Assembly (NCBI GenBank): GCA_051747265.1
Contig: JBNJFY010000002.1
Location: 186,001-250,000, forward strand
Length of the DNA: 64,000 nucleotides
Reading direction: 5' to 3'
Source: JBNJFY01 sp051747265
GTDB taxonomy: Bacteria > Bacteroidota > Rhodothermia > Balneolales > Balneolaceae
The notes beneath the pieces were generated by a model. That model did not search any database. It saw only the letters and a program-made list of their open reading frames with translations, and was not told where the DNA came from. The first letter of the stretch is position 1. Each line of letters opens with the position of its first letter. This document shows positions 34,313 to 43,652 of the stretch, piece after piece. Both the position numbers and the translations under genes were made by a program.

Positions 34313-37201
34313 ATGATCGCCACCGACGAACTTACCCGACGCCTCTATGCCAACGATGCCTCCATGTACGAGGAGTTGCCTCAAGGCGTAGCCTTTCCGA
34401 AATCAGCTGAAGATATTCAGGCATTGATCCAGCGTGCCCAGCAGGAAGGCACCTCGATTACTGCGCGTACGGCCGGAACCAGCCTGGCCGGTCAAGCCAC
34501 CGGGGGCGGATGGATTATGGATGTCTCCCGCTATTTGAACCAGCAGCTGGAGATCGAGCCACAGGCGCAAACCGCACGAGTGGAGCCGGGGGTGATTCGT
34601 GACACGCTTAATCGGAAAGCTGCCCAATACGATCTGGAGTTCGGCCCGGATACCTCCACCACCAACCGCTGCATGCTGGGCGGGATGATCGGCAACAACT
34701 CGGCCGGCTCCTTCTCCATCAAACACGGCTCCACGCGAGATCACATCATAGAAATTGACGTGGTGCTCAGCGACGGTAGCTTGGCTACGTTCAAGCCGCT
34801 GACTGAAGCTGAGCTGGATGAAAAACTGAAACTGCACTCCCTGGAAGGCCATATCTACCGGGGCATGATGCGTATCATCCAGAAGCATCGGGATCTGATT
34901 TTGGAGTCTTATCCGCACCCGGAGATCATCCGCCGCAACACGGGCTACGCACTGGACCGCCTGTGCACGATGCAGCCGTTTGATCCGCAGGGCCGCAAAT
35001 TTAATCTGGCTGAACTGCTGTGCGGTAGCGAAGGCACGCTGGCTATGACCACTTCGGCTCAAGTACGCCTCGTCCCCATTGATCCACACAAAGTGCTGTA
35101 CATTCCCCAGTTTCATTCGCTGAATGCGGCCATGCGGGCCACGGTGGAGGCGGTGAAGTACGATCCGGCCGCCGTGGAACTGGTCGATGATGTGATTCTG
35201 GATGCCACCAAAGGCAACATCGAACACCGCCAAAACCGCTTTTTCCTGGAAGATGACCCTTCCCACATTTTGATTATCCAATTTGAAGGGCAGGATCCAG
35301 AGGAGACCTTGGCTCGCGCCCGGCAGCTGCAGCAAACGCTTCAGGAGAAACAGTTGGGCTACGCGCATCCCATACTTACCGACGATGAAAAAATGACTCG
35401 CGTCTGGAATCTGCGCAAAGCCGGATTGGGACTGCTCATGGGTTTGGGTAAAGATTCGCGCTCGCCCACCTTTACCGAAGATACCGCCGTCCGCGTACAG
35501 GACCTGCCCGAATATGTCCAGCGGTTCCAACAGCTGTTGGATAAATACGACACCCACTGCGTGTTTTACGCGCACGCTTCGGTCGGCGAGCTGCACCTGC
35601 GTCCCATGCTGGATCTGAGCAAACCGGAAGGATTGCGCAAAATGAAAGCGATGGCCGCAGATATTGCCGATCTGGTGAGTGAATTCCGCGGCTCCCTATC
35701 CGGTGAGCATGGCGACGGTCGAGCGCGCGCTCCCTACATCGAAAAAGTACTGGGGGCGGAAATGATGCCCGTCTTGCGACAGGTCAAAGAGCTGTGGGAT
35801 CCGAACTATATTTTTAATCCGGGTAAGATTATCAATCCGGAACCCATTGATGAAGATCTGCGCTTTTCCCCGGAGTATCAGCGGCCGGAAGTGGACACCT
35901 CTTTTGCCTGGCATGAATCGGGCAGTTTTGCCGATGCGCTGGAGCTCTGCAACGGGGCGGGCGTGTGCCGGAAACGAGCAGATAGCGGCGGCACCATGTG
36001 TCCTTCCTATATGGCCACCTTGGAGGAAAAGGATGTCACCCGTGGACGCGCTAATGTGTTCCGTCAGGTGTTTTCAGCCCAACAACACGAGGGCTTCAAC
36101 AGCGAGGTACTCAAAGAGGCGCTGGATCTTTGCCTGAGCTGCAAAGCGTGCAAAAGCGAGTGTCCGGCCAATGTGGATATGGCCAAGATGAAAGCCGAGT
36201 TCACTCATGGCTGGCATCAGCGCAACGGCATATCGCTGCGGGAACGCTTTTTCGGTGAAGCCGGATCGCTGTACCCGCTGGCCAGCCGATTTCCCCGCTT
36301 GAGTAACTGGATGCTGCGTCAAAAGCCGGTGCAGGAACTGTTGGATCAAGTGTTGGGCATTCACAAAGAGCGCCAACTACCCATATTTGCGGTTCAGTCT
36401 TTCCACAAAAAATGGCCTGAATTATCGAGCCAACAACGAAATGACACGGGCGATCAGCAAGAACGGGATAGCGTTGCCCTGTTTGTGGACCTGTTTACCA
36501 ACTATCACCAACCGCAGATTGCCGAAGCCGCCTGTCGGATCCTGTGGAAATTGGGGTATAAAGTGCAACTGTTGCCCATCCGAGAAAGCGGGCGCCCGCA
36601 ACTCTCTAAAGGTATGCTGGGAGGCGTTCAGCAATTAGCCGATCAAAATATTCCCCTGCTCATCGATACGGTGGAGCGGGGGACTCCAATCATCGGACTG
36701 GAACCCTCCGAGCTGCTCACCTTCCGAGATGAGTATTTGGATTTATGCACCGAGGAGCAATTGCCACGACTGGAAAAAGCGGTCTCCGAAATCTATTTGC
36801 TGGAAGAGTTTTTAGCGGATCACACCGATGCGCTCTCTGAATTGGCCAAGCCGCCAGAGATGACCAAGCACCACGTTCAACTCCACGGACACTGCCACGC
36901 CAAAGCACTGGTGGGCACCCAGACCACCATCGCTGCGTTAGAAGCAGTCGGTTATCAAGTAGAAGATCTGGACAGTGGTTGCTGCGGCATGGCGGGCAGC
37001 TTCGGTTACCAAAAAGAGCACTACGAGCTGTCCATGCAGATCGGCAACCAGCGCCTCTTCCCCGCTCTCACTCAAAAGCAGGAATCCACCCAAATCTGCG
37101 CCCCCGGCTTCTCCTGCCGCCACCAGATTAACGACGGCACCGGACTAACGGCACAGCATCCCGCTGAACTGATCGCCCAACACCTCGACCTCCAATCGTG
37201 A
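34313..37201 (+). CDS. FAD-linked oxidase / Fe-S fusion protein (YdiJ / D-lactate dehydrogenase-like)
   Basis: A 962-residue two-part enzyme. The N-terminal half is a PCMH-type FAD domain (TARTAGTSLAGQATGGG, RVEPGVIRD, GNNSAGSFSIKHGSTRDH) with the C-terminal oxidase cap (SGEHGDGRARAPYIEKVLG). The second half has two Cys-rich ferredoxin sites (CNGAGVCRKRADSGGTMCP and CLSCKACKSECPANVDM) followed by two CCG-type motifs (HGHCHAKAL, DSGCCGMAGSFGY). Relatives oxidise D-2-hydroxyacids such as lactate or 2-hydroxyglutarate and pass electrons to quinone. I choose the ATG at 34313. The last four codons and the stop come from a REP-like repeat. Confidence 0.9.
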   Translation: MIATDELTRRLYANDASMYEELPQGVAFPKSAEDIQALIQRAQQEGTSITARTAGTSLAGQATGGGWIMDVSRYLNQQLEIEPQAQTARVEPGVIRDTLNRKAAQYDLEFGPDTSTTNRCMLGGMIGNNSAGSFSIKHGSTRDHIIEIDVVLSDGSLATFKPLTEAELDEKLKLHSLEGHIYRGMMRIIQKHRDLILESYPHPEIIRRNTGYALDRLCTMQPFDPQGRKFNLAELLCGSEGTLAMTTSAQVRLVPIDPHKVLYIPQFHSLNAAMRATVEAVKYDPAAVELVDDVILDATKGNIEHRQNRFFLEDDPSHILIIQFEGQDPEETLARARQLQQTLQEKQLGYAHPILTDDEKMTRVWNLRKAGLGLLMGLGKDSRSPTFTEDTAVRVQDLPEYVQRFQQLLDKYDTHCVFYAHASVGELHLRPMLDLSKPEGLRKMKAMAADIADLVSEFRGSLSGEHGDGRARAPYIEKVLGAEMMPVLRQVKELWDPNYIFNPGKIINPEPIDEDLRFSPEYQRPEVDTSFAWHESGSFADALELCNGAGVCRKRADSGGTMCPSYMATLEEKDVTRGRANVFRQVFSAQQHEGFNSEVLKEALDLCLSCKACKSECPANVDMAKMKAEFTHGWHQRNGISLRERFFGEAGSLYPLASRFPRLSNWMLRQKPVQELLDQVLGIHKERQLPIFAVQSFHKKWPELSSQQRNDTGDQQERDSVALFVDLFTNYHQPQIAEAACRILWKLGYKVQLLPIRESGRPQLSKGMLGGVQQLADQNIPLLIDTVERGTPIIGLEPSELLTFRDEYLDLCTEEQLPRLEKAVSEIYLLEEFLADHTDALSELAKPPEMTKHHVQLHGHCHAKALVGTQTTIAALEAVGYQVEDLDSGCCGMAGSFGYQKEHYELSMQIGNQRLFPALTQKQESTQICAPGFSCRHQINDGTGLTAQHPAELIAQHLDLQS

Positions 37202-37235
37202 CGATCCCAAAAGGGATCCGTCACATTCGAGCGTC
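37187..37235. repeat. Modular REP-like element, type C, overlapping a stop codon
   Basis: GAC-CTCCAAT-C-GTGAC-GATCCC-AAAA-GGGATC-C-GTCAC-ATTCGAG-CGTC, followed by four T. The head supplies the last codons and TGA of the oxidase gene. The extended stem GATCCC/GGGATC is intact, and the whole unit could act as a terminator. Confidence 0.88.
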
Positions 37236-37258
37236 GTTTTGTAGCACTAGCAGTGGCA

Positions 37259-38476
37259 CTACTTCGTATTCAAATAGTTCACCAAAGAAGATGGAGATAT
37301 ATTCATTTCCACAATTATCCCCTCCGAATTGATAAGGATGTTTCTGGGCAACCCATGATCAATCATAAAATCCTGGGCCATTTCTTCCGTTGATCGGGCA
37401 TTAGGCCAGGGCGGATTATGCTTCATAATAAAATCATTCATTTTAGATTCCGTCTCTAAATAATTCATGCCTAATATGTTAACCCGATCAGCATACTGCT
37501 TATGAATCATCTTTAGGTCATCCAATTCCGCAATACATGCACTGCACCAACTAGCCCAATAACATAAATAGAGCAGTTTCTCATCGATTATATGATCTGA
37601 TAACGATGATCCGGAGCCACTGGCCATGACAAATCGGTAATCTCTTACTTTCCTCCCGGGCTTCAGACTTTCTTCCACATTTGGTGTAAGGGCCGGTTTA
37701 ATTTTCATAATCGACCCATCCGCCGCCACCTCATTCACCTGGTAGGCCAACCGATGACTTTGGAAGTAGGTTACCGAATCCAACACAATGGCTCCATCAG
37801 CACGACCCACATTGGTTGGGATCCTTGCCCCATATCCAACAGCTATCATTCGGTCTTCGCCAACGTCATCATATCGTCCGTTGATATTCGCGTCCAGCAA
37901 TCCGATTCGCAATGAATCCTGCCTAAAGATTACATCCGCATAGCGTAGATTCTGCCTTTCCTCAAATAGCAGTCCCTTAATGGGCTTTCCTTTGTTTACG
38001 TACTTTACAGCAGCATTCCAGTCTTGTTTCTTGGTCTCTGGATTTGGTTTATGCAGACGTGTTACAAATGTCAGGTCTGAATTTTCCAGATCTGAGAGTA
38101 ACACATCCACTGATTCATCTGAAAATAGAATCGGAGCCTGTTCATCAGAAAAATCCAGATCATTGTTTTTATCCACCCAAATTTTATATGAACTACTTTC
38201 ACTTCTCCCCATCAACAGCAAAATGTTATTCCGAAAAGCGTCTTCATTGCTACCCGTAAAATAGAGTGACGTCCACATGGTGTCGGATACCGATGCCATA
38301 TCAGGATACCTTATTTGAGTACGAAGCGAATCCTCTAACTCCTCCATCCCCCGCAAAATCAAAAAACCCCGATTACTCCGGTCATAAACCTGATCTAAAG
38401 TAATGGTGTGTATCTCGTTGTCTGGATTACACCCCAATACAATCCCACACAGTAGAATAAATAGTCCCTTTTTCAT
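37259..38476 (-). CDS. Lipoprotein with C-terminal TlpA-like thioredoxin domain
   Basis: A 405-residue lipoprotein (signal KKGLFILLCGIVLGC). The first 275 residues form an unassigned domain with repeated DxNxD-type turns (KNNDLDFSDEQ, LDANINGRYDDVGED), possibly calcium-binding. The C-terminal 115 residues are thioredoxin-like with the active site CYWASWCSACIAELDDLK and a LPRNILINSEG strand before the cis-proline region. Such proteins reduce or rearrange disulfides outside the cytoplasm. The start is the ATG at 38476, with AGAGG upstream. This N-terminal domain with a redoxin recurs in Bacteroidota-type genomes, from memory and unchecked. Confidence 0.78.
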   Translation of the reverse strand: MKKGLFILLCGIVLGCNPDNEIHTITLDQVYDRSNRGFLILRGMEELEDSLRTQIRYPDMASVSDTMWTSLYFTGSNEDAFRNNILLLMGRSESSSYKIWVDKNNDLDFSDEQAPILFSDESVDVLLSDLENSDLTFVTRLHKPNPETKKQDWNAAVKYVNKGKPIKGLLFEERQNLRYADVIFRQDSLRIGLLDANINGRYDDVGEDRMIAVGYGARIPTNVGRADGAIVLDSVTYFQSHRLAYQVNEVAADGSIMKIKPALTPNVEESLKPGRKVRDYRFVMASGSGSSLSDHIIDEKLLYLCYWASWCSACIAELDDLKMIHKQYADRVNILGMNYLETESKMNDFIMKHNPPWPNARSTEEMAQDFMIDHGLPRNILINSEGIIVEMNISPSSLVNYLNTK

Positions 38477-38603
38477 TTTCCCTCTAAACAAATTTTGATA
38501 ATGCTACTAATTGATCCCCAAATAATTGAAACACAAAATATCACAAGTTTCTCAATACGCAATCTATGGTCTCCCTGCGGATTAACAATGCATTGAAACC
38601 CTC

Positions 38604-38650
38604 GACCTCACAGCGTGACATCCCGACAGGGATGGTCACCTCAGAGCGTC
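38604..38650. repeat. Modular REP-like element, type B
   Basis: GAC-CTCACAG-C-GTGAC-ATCCC-GACA-GGGAT-G-GTCAC-CTCAGAG-CGTC. The inner stem is ATCCC/GGGAT where other copies have CTCCC/GGGAG: a paired change. Confidence 0.88.
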
Positions 38651-38803
38651 TACAATTTTACAGCCGTAGTATTTGCAAATACTGCATGTGGATCTCTAAC
38701 TTCATCTCCCCACTACTAGCTACTCCCAATGTAGGGTAATCCCCCATTCTGCTTTTTTCAGCGTAGTTCTATTTTCCACTTAGCTGACAGACTGTTATAT
38801 TTA

Positions 38804-38820
38804 TTTAGATTTATTTTAAA
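38804..38820. promoter_or_regulatory. Possible iron-repressor operator upstream of feo genes
   Basis: TTTAGATTTATTTTAAA, an imperfect palindrome 18 bp before the first feoA start. Its TTTAGA-type half resembles boxes reported for DtxR/Fur-like regulators. The right half is degenerate and no regulator gene is nearby. Confidence 0.3.
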
Positions 38821-38838
38821 CAGCTTTGAGTACGCATT

Positions 38839-39057
38839 ATGCTTCCGTTAAATATTACCAAGACTGGTGAGAAAGTAGATATCTGCTCTCTCGATTGCAG
38901 TTGCGATGAAGCCTGCCGGCTGCGCGAATTGGGTTGCGTGGAGGGCGTGAGCGGAAAAATTATTTCTAACCAGTCCGATATTATCTTACAAGTGGGCGAA
39001 ACCCGCCTGGCGATCAATGGAAATCTGGCCCGACGTATTCTGGTGAATCCGAAATAA
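38839..39057 (+). CDS. feoA: FeoA domain protein, Cys-rich
   Basis: A 72-residue SH3-like FeoA. It has the core RLRELGCVEGVSGKIISN and ends RLAINGNLARRILV, as expected. Unusually, the N-terminal strand is replaced by a cysteine cluster: Cys16, Cys20, Cys22 and Cys26, with Cys33 in the LGC turn. The usual Gly-Leu sequence of FeoA is absent here. FeoA assists FeoB in ferrous iron import. The cluster could bind iron or a redox cofactor; that is inference. It lies 4 bp before the second feoA. Confidence 0.85.
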   Translation: MLPLNITKTGEKVDICSLDCSCDEACRLRELGCVEGVSGKIISNQSDIILQVGETRLAINGNLARRILVNPK

Positions 39058-39061
39058 GCTC

Positions 39062-39280
39062 ATGAGCACACGTTTATCAGAACGACGCCAACCGGGATCC
39101 ACAACTATTACCAATATTACCGGTCCCCAGACTATGCGCCTGATGGAGATGGGATTGACTCCCGGATCCAAAATTGAAGTGGTGCGGGCCGCCCCCCTTG
39201 GATTTCCTATCGAGGTAAAAGTACGCGGCTATTCCATATCGCTCCGGGAATCGGAAGCAGAGTGCGTGGAAATCGAATAA
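39062..39280 (+). CDS. feoA: FeoA domain protein
   Basis: A 72-residue classical FeoA: RLMEMGLTPGSKIEVVRAAP, then GFPIEVKVRGYSISLRESEAE. It is the small cytoplasmic partner of FeoB. It starts 4 bp after the Cys-rich FeoA and ends 10 bp before feoB, so all three are co-translated. Two separate feoA genes with different cysteine content suggest divided roles, such as structural partner and sensor. Confidence 0.92.
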   Translation: MSTRLSERRQPGSTTITNITGPQTMRLMEMGLTPGSKIEVVRAAPLGFPIEVKVRGYSISLRESEAECVEIE

Positions 39281-39290
39281 GGAGATTTTC

Positions 39291-41462
39291 TTGCAAGACG
39301 AATCAACGATTGCACTGGTGGGTAACCCCAATACGGGGAAGTCAACCATTTTTAACGCACTCACCGGACTCAAACAAAAGATTGCCAACTATCCCGGCGT
39401 CACCGTAGAACGAAAAGTAGGATACACCACCATTGATGGGGAACGCTATCGCGTGGTGGATCTGCCCGGCACCTACAGCTTGAACCCCAAAGCGATTGAC
39501 GAACGCATCGCTTGTGACGTACTTACCGGGGAGTACGAACATGAGCCCACGCCCAGCCTGGCCATTGTAGTCGTAGACGCCAGCAACCTGGATCGCAACC
39601 TGTTTTTAGCTACGCAGGTGATGGATCTGGGCATCCCCATGATTGTGGTGCTCAACATGATGGATGTAGCTAATGAACGCGGCATCGATATCGATGTAGA
39701 TCGGATCTCCAAGCGGCTCGGAATTCCGGTTATCCCAGTTGTGGCCAAGAAGTCGGGCGAAGTGGATAAATTGAAATCCCATATTGTTCGAAAAGATCTA
39801 CAACCCACCCAACCGTTAGCCTGGCAACCCAGCGAAGCGCTAAACGAGGCCATTCAGATCGTCATTGACGAGTGGATCAAACCGCACACCGATCTGGCCG
39901 AACGCGCTTGGTATATCGAATCTTTGTTCCTGATTGGCAATGATCAGCTGCAAGATATGGTGCCTGACCTGCAAAAACAGCATACCTTGCGCGATGTGGT
40001 CTGCAAAGCCCGCGATGTACTGGAGGAAGCGGGAGCCAACTATGCCGCTGAAGAAGTGTTGCGGAGGTACGATTTTATTGAGCGATGTACCAGCAAGTCC
40101 GTGACTCGAGAAGAGGAAACGTCCGACTCTTTGACCGATCGTATTGATTCGGTGGTCACCCACAAAGTGTTCGGCCCGCTTATTTTCGTGGGCGTACTGC
40201 TGGTTATGTTTCAGGCGATCTTCTCCTGGGCAGAGCCGTTTATGAATATGATCGATCTGTTTTTCATTGAAAGTGGGCACTGGGTAGCCACGCATTTACC
40301 CCCGGGCATGTTGAATGATCTGTTGGTGGAAGGCGTGATCGCCGGACTGGGGGGAGTGGTTATCTTCCTGCCGCAAATCCTGTTTTTGTTTTTCTTTATT
40401 TCGGTACTGGAAGGCACCGGCTACATGGCTCGAGCCGCTTTTGTGATGGATGGCTTTATGTCTCGTATTGGCCTGCACGGGCGCTCGGTGGTCCCCTTGA
40501 TGTCGGGCTTTGCCTGCGCGGTTCCGGGTATTATGGCTACCCGCACCATTGAAAACTGGCGGGATCGGATTATCACCATTATGGTACTGCCCTTTATGGC
40601 TTGTTCGGCCCGACTGCCGGTGTATGCGCTGATGATTGCCGCCTTTATCCCCAGCGAAACCTATTTGGGCATCTTTTCTTTGCAAGGCTTGACCTTCTTC
40701 GGACTCTATTTGTTTGGAATCGTGACGGCTATTGTCGCAGCCAGAGTGATGAAGGCCTTCTTCAAGTCCAAAGAGCAGACGCCTTTTATGATGGAGTTGC
40801 CCAGCTACAAAATGCCCAAATGGTCCACGGTTTTTCGTAATGTCGTGGACCGCGGACGCATTTTTGTCACTGAGGCGGGCAAAATCATTATGGCCATATC
40901 CATTGTACTCTGGTTCCTGGCTTCATTCCCAAGAGTTGATGCACCGGATACCGGTACCACCGCGTCTGTTCCCGCGCAAGAAGTCTCCACCTTGGCCCAA
41001 AGCCAGCCGCCCGCCTCACAGATGACGGAAAAACAGTTGGCCGCCTACCGTTTAAAACACAGCTACGCCGGGCAATTCGGTCAACTTATAGAACCGGTGA
41101 TCGAACCCTTGGGTTTTGATTGGAAAATCGGCATCGGCCTGATCACCTCTTTTGCCGCTCGCGAAGTGATGGTGGGTACGCTAAACACTATCTACAGCGT
41201 GCAGGATCAGGGAGATAACACACTGACCTTACAGCAAAAAATGCTTCAGGAAACGGATGAGCAGGGTACTCCGGTCTATTCTGTATGGACCGCACTCTCC
41301 CTGATGGTGTTCTTCGCCTTGGCCATGCAGTGCATGAGCACTATCGCTATTGTGAAGCGCGAAACCAACTCCTGGCGCTGGCCGGCCATCATGTTTACCT
41401 ACATGAGTACGTTAGCCTATATCGCCTCCTTCATAGTTTATCAACTGGGGACATCCTTTTAA
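39291..41462 (+). CDS. feoB: Ferrous iron transporter FeoB
   Basis: A 723-residue inner-membrane iron transporter. The N-terminal G domain has G1 GNPNTGKST (residues 11-19), G3 DLPGTYSL (57-64) and G4 NMMD. A helical spacer follows, then two Gate segments, including ARAAFVMDGFMSRIGLHGRS and SGFACAVPGIMATR, with about eight membrane helices. It imports Fe2+ driven or regulated by nucleotide hydrolysis. The start is TTG at 39291: AAGGAG sits seven bases upstream and the G1 motif has the normal N-terminal spacing. A polar loop rich in Pro, Ala and Gln separates the last helices (about 545-585). Confidence 0.97.
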   Translation: MQDESTIALVGNPNTGKSTIFNALTGLKQKIANYPGVTVERKVGYTTIDGERYRVVDLPGTYSLNPKAIDERIACDVLTGEYEHEPTPSLAIVVVDASNLDRNLFLATQVMDLGIPMIVVLNMMDVANERGIDIDVDRISKRLGIPVIPVVAKKSGEVDKLKSHIVRKDLQPTQPLAWQPSEALNEAIQIVIDEWIKPHTDLAERAWYIESLFLIGNDQLQDMVPDLQKQHTLRDVVCKARDVLEEAGANYAAEEVLRRYDFIERCTSKSVTREEETSDSLTDRIDSVVTHKVFGPLIFVGVLLVMFQAIFSWAEPFMNMIDLFFIESGHWVATHLPPGMLNDLLVEGVIAGLGGVVIFLPQILFLFFFISVLEGTGYMARAAFVMDGFMSRIGLHGRSVVPLMSGFACAVPGIMATRTIENWRDRIITIMVLPFMACSARLPVYALMIAAFIPSETYLGIFSLQGLTFFGLYLFGIVTAIVAARVMKAFFKSKEQTPFMMELPSYKMPKWSTVFRNVVDRGRIFVTEAGKIIMAISIVLWFLASFPRVDAPDTGTTASVPAQEVSTLAQSQPPASQMTEKQLAAYRLKHSYAGQFGQLIEPVIEPLGFDWKIGIGLITSFAAREVMVGTLNTIYSVQDQGDNTLTLQQKMLQETDEQGTPVYSVWTALSLMVFFALAMQCMSTIAIVKRETNSWRWPAIMFTYMSTLAYIASFIVYQLGTSF

Positions 41463-41490
41463 ACGTTAACGCTGAACACGGAGCACATTG

Positions 41491-41628
41491 ATGGATCTGC
41501 AACAGTGGCTAGCGATTTTGTTACTCGTTTCGGCGTTTTCTTATCTCCTTTATCGGTTTGTTGGCAAGCGGTTGCGTACACCTGATGATCAGCAGGATCC
41601 CTGTGGGCCCGATTGCAACTGTTCATAA
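41491..41628 (+). CDS. FeoB-associated Cys-tailed small membrane protein
   Basis: A 45-residue peptide 28 bp after feoB: one membrane helix (LAILLLVSAFSYLLYRFVG), a basic linker, and the tail PCGPDCNCS with three cysteines. Small single-helix proteins with a C-terminal cysteine cluster follow feoB in many bacteria (FeoB-associated Cys-rich membrane protein family) and are thought to act in place of FeoC. The tail could bind Fe2+ on the cytoplasmic side. Confidence 0.78.
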   Translation: MDLQQWLAILLLVSAFSYLLYRFVGKRLRTPDDQQDPCGPDCNCS

Positions 41629-41736
41629 GCCAACCGCTACTTTACATTTCTTTCACCTACTTGAGTTTGTAGCTAGAATATCTCACTATCCATGCAGCAA
41701 ACTTCTAGTGTTCATTCTAAAACCCAGACTTTCCCC

Positions 41737-42855
41737 ATGAGTAATATCATCGTTTTAGGAGCCGGCATGGTAGGTAGTGCCATCGCCCGTGATTTAAGTG
41801 CCGACCACACCGTAACCGCCGTAGATCTCAATGCCGACGCATTGTCTGCCCTTCAACAAAAAGCAAACCTGGAAACCCAGCAAGCCGATCTGTCCGATAC
41901 AGATACCATCGCCCAACTGATCAAACCGTTTGATCTGGTGATCAGCGCGGTTCCCGGCTTTATGGGATATCAAACTTTGGAGACCATCCTGAAAGGCGGT
42001 AAAAACGTCGTGGACATCTCTTTCTTCAATGAGGATCCCTTTGAACTGGATGAATTGGCTAAGGAACAGGGTGTAGTGGCTATCACCGATTGCGGCGTGG
42101 CTCCAGGAATGAGCAACATGTTCCTCGGCTACTACAACGAGTTGATGGACGTGCGGGAGTTTGAATGCATGGTCGGTGGCCTACCCATAAAGCGCAGCTG
42201 GCCCTACGAATACAAAGCGCCTTTTTCTCCCATTGATATTCTGGAAGAGTATACGCGTCCGGCCCGATTGGTTGAGCAGGGAGAAGTAGTAGAGCGACCC
42301 GCCCTCTCCGAACCGGAACTGGTGGATATCGATCCAGTAGGGACGTTGGAATCCTTCAATACTGACGGGTTGCGCTCACTGCTCAAAACCATGGACGTAC
42401 CCAACATGAAGGAAAAAACGCTGCGCTACCCGGGGCACATCGAGCTGATGAAAATTTTCCGGGAAAGCGGCTTCTTTCGCAAAGACGAGATCGACGTCAA
42501 GGGCAACAAAATCCGCCCCATCGACCTGACATCTCAGTTGTTGTTCCCTATGTGGAAACTAGGCGAAAAGGAAGATGAGTTCACAGTGATGACCATCAAA
42601 GTGACCGGTGAAGTCAAAGGGCAAACCGAAACTCACCAATACAAGCTCTACGACCGCTACGATCCTGAAATGGGCATCTCCTCCATGGCCCGAACCACCG
42701 GCTTCACCTGCACCGCCGCCGCCAATCTAGTGCTGGATGGCACATACACCCAAAAAGGCATCTCGCCCCCCGAATACGTCGCCGCCCACGAAGATTGCTT
42801 CCTGGATATCCTCGACTACCTCGAAGAACGCAACGTGATCTACGAAAAACGATAA
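41737..42855 (+). CDS. Saccharopine dehydrogenase family oxidoreductase
   Basis: A 372-residue enzyme. The N-terminal Rossmann fold is NIIVLGAGMVGSAIARDLS, followed by LVISAVPGFMGYQTLETIL and VVDISFFNEDPFELDELA. The catalytic region carries ITDCGVAPGMSNMFLGYY. This family includes lysine-forming saccharopine dehydrogenase and carboxynorspermidine dehydrogenase; the single-gene context does not tell which. I choose the ATG at 41737 because it gives the standard start MSNIIVLGAG. An ATG 45 bp upstream is possible. The stop is followed closely by a type-B REP-like unit. Confidence 0.83.
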   Translation: MSNIIVLGAGMVGSAIARDLSADHTVTAVDLNADALSALQQKANLETQQADLSDTDTIAQLIKPFDLVISAVPGFMGYQTLETILKGGKNVVDISFFNEDPFELDELAKEQGVVAITDCGVAPGMSNMFLGYYNELMDVREFECMVGGLPIKRSWPYEYKAPFSPIDILEEYTRPARLVEQGEVVERPALSEPELVDIDPVGTLESFNTDGLRSLLKTMDVPNMKEKTLRYPGHIELMKIFRESGFFRKDEIDVKGNKIRPIDLTSQLLFPMWKLGEKEDEFTVMTIKVTGEVKGQTETHQYKLYDRYDPEMGISSMARTTGFTCTAAANLVLDGTYTQKGISPPEYVAAHEDCFLDILDYLEERNVIYEKR

Positions 42856-42860
42856 ACCCC

Positions 42861-42907
42861 GACATCGCAGCGTGACCTCCCGCCAGGGAGCGTCACCTCC
42901 GAGCGTC
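42861..42907. repeat. Modular REP-like element, type B variant
   Basis: GAC-ATCGCAG-C-GTGAC-CTCCC-GCCA-GGGAG-C-GTCAC-CTCCGAG-CGTC, 5 bp past the stop. A short palindromic run of GCAGTA/TACTGC words follows at about 42917-42960. Confidence 0.86.
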
Positions 42908-43024
42908 CAAATCAGTATGCAGCAGCAGTACAGTACTGCCACTGCTACTGCTACTGCTCATAATCACCATCCATTTTTTCATTATTTTGCCAGCTAGTCA
43001 AACGGTTCAAGCCATTTGCCCACT

Positions 43025-43642
43025 ATGAGTGACACAGCACAACACTGGGAATCTATTTACCAGAAATACGACCCTACAGAAGTCAGCTGGTACCAGGAGC
43101 AGCCCACGCTCTCCCTGGAATTAATCCGGCAAACCAACGTTGATGCCCATGCCCCCATGATCGATGTGGGTGGCGGGGCCTCCAAGCTGGTAGATCTGCT
43201 ACTGGAAGCCGGTTATACCAACCTGTCGGTGCTGGATATTTCTAAGCAAGCCATCCGCTATGCCCAACAGCGATTGGAGGATCACGCCGATCAAGTGCGA
43301 TGGCACATCACCGACCTGCTCAATTTTCACCCGCCCCAAACTTATCGTGTGTGGCACGATCGCGCCGTATTCCATTTTCTGACCGAACAGACTGATCGTC
43401 AGCAATACATACAAGTGTTGAAACAAGGGCTAAAACCCGGCGGTCACCTGATTTTGGGAGCCTTCGCCGTGGGTGGGCCCACTAAATGCAGCGGCCTATC
43501 CATCCGTCAATACAATACTGAGATCCTATTGGAAACGTTGGGCGACGATTTCCATATAAACCAGCAACAGGCCGATGTGCACATTACGCCCCGCGGAGTG
43601 CAACAGGAGTTCAATTTTTATCGGCTTCAATATAATCCCTAG
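43025..43642 (+). CDS. Class I SAM-dependent methyltransferase
   Basis: A 205-residue cytoplasmic methyltransferase. Motif I is PMIDVGGGASKLVDLLLEAG, followed by LSVLDISKQAIRYAQQRL, a VWHDRAVFHFLTE segment and a GGHLILGAF strand. The N-terminal HWESIYQKYDPTEVSWYQ is common in a branch of unassigned methyltransferases. Substrate is unknown. It precedes the ArsN2-like gene by 10 bp, so the pair is probably co-transcribed. An arsenic link would be attractive, but the Cys triad of ArsM arsenite methyltransferases is missing, so I do not call it ArsM. Confidence 0.82.
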   Translation: MSDTAQHWESIYQKYDPTEVSWYQEQPTLSLELIRQTNVDAHAPMIDVGGGASKLVDLLLEAGYTNLSVLDISKQAIRYAQQRLEDHADQVRWHITDLLNFHPPQTYRVWHDRAVFHFLTEQTDRQQYIQVLKQGLKPGGHLILGAFAVGGPTKCSGLSIRQYNTEILLETLGDDFHINQQQADVHITPRGVQQEFNFYRLQYNP

Positions 43643-43652
43643 TTTTTCATCT

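Noticed and set aside
34403..35596. Long open frame opposite the FAD/Fe-S oxidase
   Set aside because: The plus-strand gene has complete domains across this stretch, and the antisense product has no recognisable motif.
40296..40685. His/Gln-rich antisense frame within feoB
   Set aside because: It mirrors a GC-biased membrane segment of FeoB. There is no start context or family pattern.
43025..43642. ArsM arsenite methyltransferase call
   Set aside because: The catalytic cysteine triad typical of ArsM is absent, so only a general methyltransferase call is made.
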